A DNA stretch of 5,671 bases from Candidatus Omnitrophota bacterium (GTDB lineage: Bacteria > Omnitrophota > Gorgyraeia > Duberdicusellales > 4484-171), in the NCBI GenBank assembly GCA_023228195.1, contig JALOBR010000089.1, positions 1 through 5,671 of the forward strand, given 5' to 3'. The notes below the pieces were generated by a model, which had not been told where the DNA came from, did no database searches, and saw nothing but the letters and a program-made list of their open reading frames with translations. Below are positions 1 to 3,979 of the stretch, piece by piece. Both the position numbers and the translations under genes were made by a program. Numbering within the stretch: position 1 is the first letter of the stretch; each line of letters opens with the position of its first letter.

Positions 1-13
1 AGGACTCGAATTT

Positions 14-28
14 TTGCGATCTTCGCAA
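14..28. other. Short perfect hairpin at the left edge
   Basis: TTGCGA (14-19) and TCGCAA (23-28) are a perfect 6-bp inverted repeat around a 3-base loop. No T-run follows directly, so it is not a terminator by itself. It lies just upstream of the terminator at 42-76 and may belong to the 3' end or 3' UTR of a gene cut off by the window edge, or to a dispersed non-coding repeat. All three plus frames are open for part of 1-48, and I cannot identify a coding frame in so short a piece. Confidence 0.35.
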
Positions 29-41
29 GGTTTGAAGAAAG

Positions 42-76
42 CCTTCTGTAAGCAAATGACTTGCAGAAGGTTTTTT
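42..76 (+). terminator. Intrinsic terminator of an upstream gene
   Basis: CCTTCTGTAAG (42-52) pairs with CTTGCAGAAGG (60-70) over 11 bp with one T-G wobble, closing a 7-base loop, and is followed directly by six Ts (71-76). This is a textbook rho-independent terminator for plus-strand transcription entering from the left. Its 3' arm also contains the -35 box of the next promoter (61-66), so end and start signals are packed together. Confidence 0.85.
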
Positions 77-89
77 GTTAAGGTATAAT
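61..89 (+). promoter_or_regulatory. Sigma70-type promoter for the DUF5674 cassette
   Basis: TTGCAG (61-66), a 17-base spacer and a perfect TATAAT (84-89) form a good housekeeping-sigma promoter. The start codon ATG follows only 6 bases after the -10 box, so the expected transcription start falls on or next to base 96. The mRNA would have almost no leader. The only SD-like bases, AAGG at 80-83, lie inside the promoter and 12 bases from the ATG, too far to be a normal ribosome site. Confidence 0.65.
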
Positions 90-95
90 TAGCAC

Positions 96-434
96 ATGAA
101 AATAGTAACAGAAACATTATTATCGGGTGAGCTTAAACAGATGGCCGTGGCTACTTTTGGCAATCTGGTAAAAGCTGTGGTTGATGTCGATAGGGAAATT
201 ATCGCAGTTGATGCGGAGCTTCATTCTGATTTAGAAGCTTTGCTACTCGAGGATGGTTCAAAACAGAAGAATCTTTGGGGTATTAATCTTTATCCAGAAA
301 TACAGGGTGATGATTTTGTTGAATTTGACTCCATGATTAATATGCGCCCTTCGCAGGGGAATAGAAGCCGTGGTATAGAGAATGAAGAAATGCGTAAAAA
401 AATTATTGAAATAGTCGCAAAAAGGATCAAATAA
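96..434 (+). CDS. DUF5674 family protein
   Basis: A 112-residue soluble protein that I recognise as DUF5674, a small family of unknown function that I know mainly from candidate-phylum bacteria. The family signature is clear: VKAVVD (26-31), a histidine- and acid-rich stretch AELHSDLEALLLEDGSK (40-56), LWGINLYPE (60-68), then DFVEFDSMINMRPSQGNRSRG (73-93) and a basic helical tail. Length is about usual for the family and the protein appears complete. There is no signal peptide or membrane segment, so it should be cytoplasmic. The ATG at 96 is the only sensible start; no SD stands at normal distance and the promoter -10 box ends 6 bases before it, so translation is probably leaderless. It overlaps the next gene by one base (TAATG), which implies coupled expression and perhaps a joint function. 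Family assignment is firm; biochemical role unknown. Confidence 0.85.
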   Translation: MKIVTETLLSGELKQMAVATFGNLVKAVVDVDREIIAVDAELHSDLEALLLEDGSKQKNLWGINLYPEIQGDDFVEFDSMINMRPSQGNRSRGIENEEMRKKIIEIVAKRIK

Positions 435-766
435 TGAGCTATCAACATAAAGGCTTAGCCGCAGGCCGCTGGAGCCAGTTATCATTCCTTGAGCAAATGG
501 CAAATATCGGCAGTGAGGTTGAGCGAGCGCTTAACTGGCGTGCAAAGCATAATGTTGCCTATTGTCGGCAGGCTTTCGAACGTTCTCTTGAGTTAATAGA
601 CCTGACCTTGGACAGCGTTAAAGGTTTTGCCCGCCTTAAAGAACTCGCCCGTTTACGAGAAACAATCGCAGATTATTTCTTTGGAACAAACCAATTTGTT
701 TCTACGGAAGAATCGTTAAAGAAATACTTTTTAAATTTTACTTACGCTGCGCGCAGGAATCATTAG
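434..766 (+). CDS. Conserved small helical protein, partner of DUF5674
   Basis: A 110-residue protein of unknown function. I recognise the pattern of an N-terminal YQHKGLAAGRW segment, then IGSEVERALNWR (25-36), AFERSLELIDLTL (47-59) and RLKELARLRE (67-76), ending in a KYFLNFTYAARR segment, as resembling small conserved hypothetical proteins of candidate-phylum genomes; I cannot name a Pfam family. Spacing of leucines and charged residues predicts mostly amphipathic helix, perhaps a small helical bundle. No signal peptide or membrane segment is present. The start ATG shares its A with the stop of the DUF5674 gene (TAATG at 432-436), and AAAGGA at 421-426 is a usable SD 7 bases ahead. By hand count 481-720 is about 44% G+C, visibly richer than the A/T-rich neighbours, which may hint at separate origin. 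A toxin-antitoxin-like pair is possible but not shown. Confidence 0.8.
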   Translation: MSYQHKGLAAGRWSQLSFLEQMANIGSEVERALNWRAKHNVAYCRQAFERSLELIDLTLDSVKGFARLKELARLRETIADYFFGTNQFVSTEESLKKYFLNFTYAARRNH

Positions 767-773
767 CTTCGAG

Positions 774-798
774 AGTAATCTTACTTATAAATTTTTTT
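774..798 (+). terminator. Weak possible terminator after the DUF5674 cassette
   Basis: AGTA (774-777) can pair with TACT (782-785) to make a 4-bp stem, and a run of seven Ts lies at 792-798. The stem is short and separated from the T-run by several A/T bases, so this is at best a weak terminator. No better candidate lies between the stop at 766 and the hsp20 gene. Confidence 0.2.
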
Positions 799-801
799 CT
801 A

Positions 802-838
802 ATTTTACCTGGGAGAGTTTAACTTTCTACGGTAAAAT
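802..838 (+). other. Large imperfect hairpin upstream of hsp20
   Basis: ATTTTACC (802-809) and GGTAAAAT (831-838) are a perfect 8-bp inverted repeat. Inside, after a 2x2 mismatch, GGAGAG (812-817) can pair with CTTTCT (823-828) using two wobbles, leaving a 5-base loop TTTAA. No T-run follows, so it is not a standard terminator. It lies 49 bp before the hsp20 start and could be a structured leader, an operator for a dimeric repressor or a processing site. It is not the CIRCE operator (TTAGCACTC-N9-GAGTGCTAA). Confidence 0.45.
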
Positions 839-850
839 ATATTCAGGTGG

Positions 851-881
851 TTTTGTTTTAGATAAAGTAATAAAAAGGAGG
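851..881 (+). promoter_or_regulatory. hsp20 ribosome site with possible fourU-like thermometer
   Basis: AAAGGAGG (874-881), 5 bases before the ATG at 887, is a strong SD and fixes the hsp20 start. Just upstream, TTTT (851-854) can pair with AGGA (876-879) in the U-A, U-G, U-G, U-A pattern of fourU RNA thermometers. With G855 bulged out, the helix continues as TTTTA (856-860) with TAAAA (871-875), closing a 10-base loop. The SD is certain. The thermometer is a speculative reading of an A/T-rich leader, favoured only because the gene encodes a heat-shock protein. Confidence 0.35.
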
Positions 882-886
882 CGTGT

Positions 887-1486
887 ATGAAAGATAAAAT
901 TATTATCGGTGCTGTTATTGTATTGGCAGGAGTGCTCATTTTTGAAAACGCGTATTTACTTGGCAGATATGATAAAGAAAAGGCTCAAAGGCGCGTCGCT
1001 TATACACGGCATCAACCGGTTTCCGTAAAGGGATTACCGGTAAATAGTTTACCTGTTCCCTATGCAACGCGCTACCGGGATCCTTTTACAGAAATAAATA
1101 GAATGCAGGAGAGGATGAATCGCATACCTGATAATAGTTTTTCCGGAATGCCAAGTCCGCTAAACATGCAAGGCAATAAAGTATTTACTAATCCCGGTAT
1201 TAGCCTTAATAATACCGGCTCTGCGTATATAGTAAAAGTCAATATGCCCGGTATGGATAAAAAAGACATAAATATTCAAGTTAAGGGCAGGCAGTTAATA
1301 ATTTCCGGAGAAAAGAAGAAGGAGAAAGCCAGTAAGGACAAAAATTATGACAGTCAGGAAATAAGTTACGGAAATTTTTTGAGCAATTTTATGCTGCCGG
1401 AAGACGCGCAGATAAAGCGGATGGTTTCGGATTATAAAAATGGAGTTTTGAACATCACTATTCCCAGGAAAGAATTGGAGAGATAG
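887..1486 (+). CDS. Membrane-anchored Hsp20/alpha-crystallin small heat-shock protein
   Basis: A 199-residue small heat-shock protein, an ATP-independent holdase that binds unfolding proteins. Residues 5-25 are a hydrophobic helix (IIIGAVIVLAGVLIF) after a short KDK start, with no clear cleavage site, so it reads as an N-terminal membrane anchor. A basic, proline-containing linker (about 30-62) follows, then DPFTEINRMQERMNRI (65-80), which matches the helical lead-in common in Hsp20 proteins. The alpha-crystallin domain runs from about 105 to 195: YIVKVNMPGMDKKDI, LIISGEKKKE, a FMLPED strand, and the diagnostic YKNGVLNITIPRK near the end. The protein stops right after this strand and lacks the usual C-terminal I-x-I/V tail that drives oligomer assembly. 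If the N-terminus is inside, the domain faces the periplasm. A strong SD (874-881) sets the start. The next gene begins 3 bases after the stop, so the two form an operon. Confidence 0.9.
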   Translation: MKDKIIIGAVIVLAGVLIFENAYLLGRYDKEKAQRRVAYTRHQPVSVKGLPVNSLPVPYATRYRDPFTEINRMQERMNRIPDNSFSGMPSPLNMQGNKVFTNPGISLNNTGSAYIVKVNMPGMDKKDINIQVKGRQLIISGEKKKEKASKDKNYDSQEISYGNFLSNFMLPEDAQIKRMVSDYKNGVLNITIPRKELER

Positions 1487-1489
1487 AAA

Positions 1490-2011
1490 ATGAGAAAGCC
1501 TATTTCGATTATGGCTGTGTTGTTTTGCTTTTTGGTTTTTTCATACGCGCGGGCAGAAAATGAGCCTTCAAGAGTTTTAGATTTAAAAGAAAAGATTATC
1601 GAGGTTCAGAATCAGGGAGATTTAGGGATCAGGGGTATCGTTGCTTGCTCTAAGATTAACGGGTATGGTTCTTACGTGCCGTTAGAAAATTTGAAAATTA
1701 AGAATGGCAGTAGGCTGCTTATGTATTTTGAGCCGGAAAATTATTTTACCAAGAAAAACAAAGGCAAATACGAAATCCTACTTATCGAGGATTTGCTTGT
1801 TTTGAATGAAAAAGGCGATATTCTCTGGGGTAGGGAGGGGGCGGTAAATTATAATTACTCTTCTACTCAACCGATGCTCGATCTTTTTATTACTAATGCT
1901 ATTGAAATCAAGGGCCTTCCCGCAGGTAGGTATACTTTTAAGGCGGTTTTAAATGACAAGTTAAAATCCAGAAACGCTGTTAATACTCTCCTTTTTGAGG
2001 TCGTTGAGTAG
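1490..2011 (+). CDS. Exported protein of unknown function with C-terminal Ig-like strand pattern
   Basis: A 173-residue protein that I do not recognise as a named family. Residues 1-22 are a classical Sec signal peptide: RK, a hydrophobic core IMAVLFCFLVF, and an A-R-A cleavage site before E23. The mature protein is about 151 residues with a single cysteine (C53), so it has no internal disulfide. Alternating hydrophobic residues suggest a beta-rich fold, and the ending, GLPAGRYTFKAVLNDKLKS then NTLLFEVVE (142-173), resembles the last strands of Ig-like or bacterial adhesin-type domains. It starts 3 bases after the hsp20 stop, with GGAG at 1477-1480 inside the hsp20 gene as SD, so the two are co-transcribed; it may work with the anchored chaperone in the periplasm. 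Its last 32 bp overlap the convergent ispH gene. A real exported gene is likely; its role is unknown. Confidence 0.8.
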   Translation: MRKPISIMAVLFCFLVFSYARAENEPSRVLDLKEKIIEVQNQGDLGIRGIVACSKINGYGSYVPLENLKIKNGSRLLMYFEPENYFTKKNKGKYEILLIEDLLVLNEKGDILWGREGAVNYNYSSTQPMLDLFITNAIEIKGLPAGRYTFKAVLNDKLKSRNAVNTLLFEVVE

Positions 2012-2849
2012 AGGGCAAAGAGGGGATATAGTTGAGGATATCTTCAATTACATCTTGAGGAGTGGAAGCGCCTGCGGTTATACCGATACTTCGAGTATTT
2101 TTAAACCACGAATTTTTTATATCTCTTTTTGAATTTACCCACCATGTCTTTTTATTCAATGAGCGTGATATTTCATAAAGCCTTTTTGTATTAGCGCTGT
2201 TTTTAGAACCGATTATTATCATCGAATCGTTTTCTAATGGCATCGCTTTAATCTCTTCCTGTTTGGTCCTGGTAGGTTTGCATATGGTATTAAAGAATAT
2301 CAGGTCCGGAATATATTTTTTGAGGATGGCTACTGTTTTTAAAGCCTTATCAAGGTTTTGGGTTGATTGCACCAGTATGCAGGCTTTTTTAATTTCCTTA
2401 ATCTTATTAAGGGGTATCTTCGCCGGGGTGTCTATGACAATGGCTCTTTTTTTAAGTTGGCCGATTATCCCGCGTACCTCGTCGTGATTCTTGTCTCCTA
2501 TGACAATAATCTTGTAATTCTTATTTTCCATTTCTTTTGCTATTTTGTGGATTTCTTTTACCATGGGGCAGGTAGCGTCTACAATCTTGTAGCCTAACTT
2601 AGATGCCTTTTGAAAAATATTCATTGAAGCTCCGTGAGCGCGGATTAGCATTATCGCGCCTTTTGTTTTTCTCAAGTGTTTCACTTTTTTTATTCCCGCG
2701 TTTTCAATACGCTTTACAACATCTTCGTTGTGCACTATATCCCCGAGCATATAAACCTTATTTTTCAAGAGTGATGTTTTTAGGGCTATATCTAGGGCCC
2801 TTTTCACTCCGAAACAAAATCCAGCTGATTTGGCCAATGTTATTCGCAT
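1980..2849 (-). CDS. ispH: 4-hydroxy-3-methylbut-2-enyl diphosphate reductase (IspH/LytB)
   Basis: The 289-residue product catalyses the last step of the MEP pathway, reducing HMBPP to IPP and DMAPP with an iron-sulfur cluster in the cytoplasm. The three cluster cysteines are present: C12 in AGFCFGV, C94 in DATCPMV and C190 in FNTICKPT. Substrate-site residues are also visible: H40-N41 in DIVHNEDVV, H122 and E124 in NHDEVRG, S162-T163 in VQSTQ, S215/N217 in GSKNSANTKRL, and ITAGASTPQDVIEDI (257-271). Length matches the family. At the usual HPEVxG position it has HDEV, a mild deviation with the catalytic glutamate kept. The ATG overlaps the stop of the prenyl synthase gene by one base (TAATG on the minus strand), and no SD stands ahead of it, so translation probably relies on coupling. 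Its last residues are encoded in a 32-bp tail-to-tail overlap with the plus-strand neighbour. Confidence 0.97.
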   Translation of the reverse strand: MRITLAKSAGFCFGVKRALDIALKTSLLKNKVYMLGDIVHNEDVVKRIENAGIKKVKHLRKTKGAIMLIRAHGASMNIFQKASKLGYKIVDATCPMVKEIHKIAKEMENKNYKIIVIGDKNHDEVRGIIGQLKKRAIVIDTPAKIPLNKIKEIKKACILVQSTQNLDKALKTVAILKKYIPDLIFFNTICKPTRTKQEEIKAMPLENDSMIIIGSKNSANTKRLYEISRSLNKKTWWVNSKRDIKNSWFKNTRSIGITAGASTPQDVIEDILNYIPSLPSTQRPQKGEY

Positions 2850-3886
2850 TAGATAGAGAGTATTTTACGGGAGAAATTTACTAGCGCTTCGCGGTATTCT
2901 TTGCGTAGCCCGGAAGATTTTATGATGCCCTCGGATTTTTTAAGCAGGTTATTGATTTCTTTTTTAGCGTAGTCAAGCCCGCCCGATTCCAATATCAAAT
3001 TACGTATTTCAAGCAATTCTTTTTTCCTGGAGTTTTTACCGGAGAAAACATTTTTAATTTTTTCCCTGCCTCTGTTGCCGCTCTTTCTGTAAGCGTACCA
3101 GATTAGGATTGTTTTCTTGCCTCCGTTTATATCGGTAAGGTTGGATTTGCCTGTTTGGCTGGTTTCTCCAAAAGTGCCGATTATGTCATCTTTGATTTGA
3201 AAAGCCCGCCCCAGGTTCATTCCATAATCAATAAGTTTGTCTAGCTCGTTTTTTGGCGCACCCGCTAAGGCCGCGCCCATGGATAAAGGGGAAGCAAAGG
3301 TGTAATTAGCGGTTTTATAATCATAAATTTTATAGATATCGGCTTTTGTCGCCTTTTCTATCGGCTTTGCCTCAAATAGGAGCTCAATAAATTCTCCGCT
3401 TCCGGTATAAAACGCGGCCGAGATCAACTTTTTTAAGGCGAGTTCTTTACGGGTAAAATTTTCTTCTATAGCCAAGAAAGCGTCTAAGGCCATTGCGTAC
3501 ATTACATCCCCGGTAATGATACTTAAATCTTCTCCCTTAAATTTAACTTTTTTCTTCTCCAAGTATTTATTGAAAAGCGAATGCATAGAAGGTTTGCCGC
3601 GCCGGGTATCGGATCTATCGATAATATCGTCATGCACAAGCATAAAATCATGCAGTAATTCTAAGGATAGGGCGCTGCGGTATAAACCCTTTTTTTCTTT
3701 TTTGGCAAAACCGAGATAGCCAATGCAAAATAGGATAGGCCTGACTCTTTTACCGTCGCGCGAGATAAATTCCTTAATTTTATTAAAAAGAAGAGGGGAG
3801 AGCTTGTTCAGGGAATAAGTATTGATAATAGCATGGGTGTAATCTTTTAGTTCGTTTTCTATGCGATTTTTTATTTTCGAAAACAT
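2849..3886 (-). CDS. Polyprenyl (probable geranylgeranyl) diphosphate synthase
   Basis: A 345-residue trans-isoprenyl diphosphate synthase that condenses IPP with allylic diphosphates; cytoplasmic. Visible motifs are GKRVRP (45-50), the first aspartate-rich motif DDIID (86-90) followed by RSDTRRGKP, KTANYTF (191-197), and the second aspartate-rich motif FQIKDDIIG (229-237), then TGKSNLTDINGGKKT (245-259). The second motif is DDxxG rather than DDxxD, and with the DxxxGKKT ending it resembles archaeal and actinobacterial short-chain enzymes. F81, five residues before the first motif, matches the chain-length residue known from Sulfolobus geranylgeranyl diphosphate synthase, so a C20 product is a reasonable guess; farnesyl or longer products remain possible. 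It is first in an operon with ispH, which supplies its substrates. The ATG has no SD, and a promoter with a -10 box 6 bases upstream suggests a leaderless message. Confidence 0.93.
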   Translation of the reverse strand: MFSKIKNRIENELKDYTHAIINTYSLNKLSPLLFNKIKEFISRDGKRVRPILFCIGYLGFAKKEKKGLYRSALSLELLHDFMLVHDDIIDRSDTRRGKPSMHSLFNKYLEKKKVKFKGEDLSIITGDVMYAMALDAFLAIEENFTRKELALKKLISAAFYTGSGEFIELLFEAKPIEKATKADIYKIYDYKTANYTFASPLSMGAALAGAPKNELDKLIDYGMNLGRAFQIKDDIIGTFGETSQTGKSNLTDINGGKKTILIWYAYRKSGNRGREKIKNVFSGKNSRKKELLEIRNLILESGGLDYAKKEINNLLKKSEGIIKSSGLRKEYREALVNFSRKILSI

Positions 3887-3897
3887 AAATTTATGTT
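3882..3897. promoter_or_regulatory. 16-bp perfect palindrome over the prenyl synthase start
   Basis: AACATAAATTTATGTT is a perfect 16-bp palindrome. It contains the prenyl synthase start codon (3886-3884, minus strand) and overlaps the proposed -10 box and transcription start of that operon. A dimeric repressor bound here would block initiation, so it is a candidate operator. The sequence is A/T-rich, so chance is possible, and a binding protein is not known. Confidence 0.35.
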
Positions 3898-3921
3898 AAC
3901 ATATGGCTATGCCTTATGCAA
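3893..3921 (-). promoter_or_regulatory. Promoter of the prenyl synthase-ispH operon
   Basis: On the minus strand, TTGCAT (3921-3916), a 17-base spacer and TAACAT (3898-3893) are followed by 6 bases and then the ATG (3886-3884). This is the same geometry as the promoter at 61-89 and again predicts a transcript starting at or beside the start codon. An overlapping alternative, TTGATT-N17-TATGTT (3926-3898), would give a leader of only about 5 bases. Either way there is no space for a ribosome binding site. Confidence 0.45.
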
Positions 3922-3943
3922 ATCAATTTTTTGCCTTATTTGC

Positions 3944-3971
3944 TTGTATAAAATAAGCGCTGTGATATATT
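3944..3971 (+). promoter_or_regulatory. Candidate promoter of the thioredoxin-CcdA operon
   Basis: TTGTAT (3944-3949), a 16-base spacer and TATATT (3966-3971), preceded by the extended -10 TGA (3963-3965), sit 8 bases before the proposed GTG start at 3980. An alternative -10 is TATAAA or TAAAAT at 3947-3954, which would place transcription start near 3961. The region is A/T-rich and several weak boxes fit, so the exact promoter is uncertain, but one is needed here because the upstream gene is divergent. Confidence 0.35.
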
Positions 3972-3979
3972 TAAAAGTC

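Noticed and set aside
1..41. Possible tRNA remnant on the minus strand (TTCGAGTCC-like piece)
   Set aside because: The bases flanking the loop-like TTCGAGT cannot pair to form a T-arm stem and no other tRNA arms are visible.
258..503. Minus-strand open frame of 81 codons
   Set aside because: It lies opposite the DUF5674 gene and the start of its partner, both of which have recognisable protein signatures; its product is low-complexity and Phe/Ile-rich with no family resemblance.
802..838. Hairpin read as an intrinsic terminator or as CIRCE
   Set aside because: No T-run follows on either strand in the needed orientation, and the repeat sequence does not match CIRCE.
1072..1269. Minus-strand open frame of 65 codons
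   Set aside because: It is antisense to the linker and start of the alpha-crystallin domain of hsp20; no SD or family features.
2263..2884. Three plus-strand open frames across ispH
   Set aside because: They are shadows opposite ispH, whose cysteines and motifs are intact along the whole length.
3516..3719. Plus-strand open frame opposite the prenyl synthase
   Set aside because: It is antisense to the conserved first aspartate-rich region; a serine/leucine-rich shadow translation.
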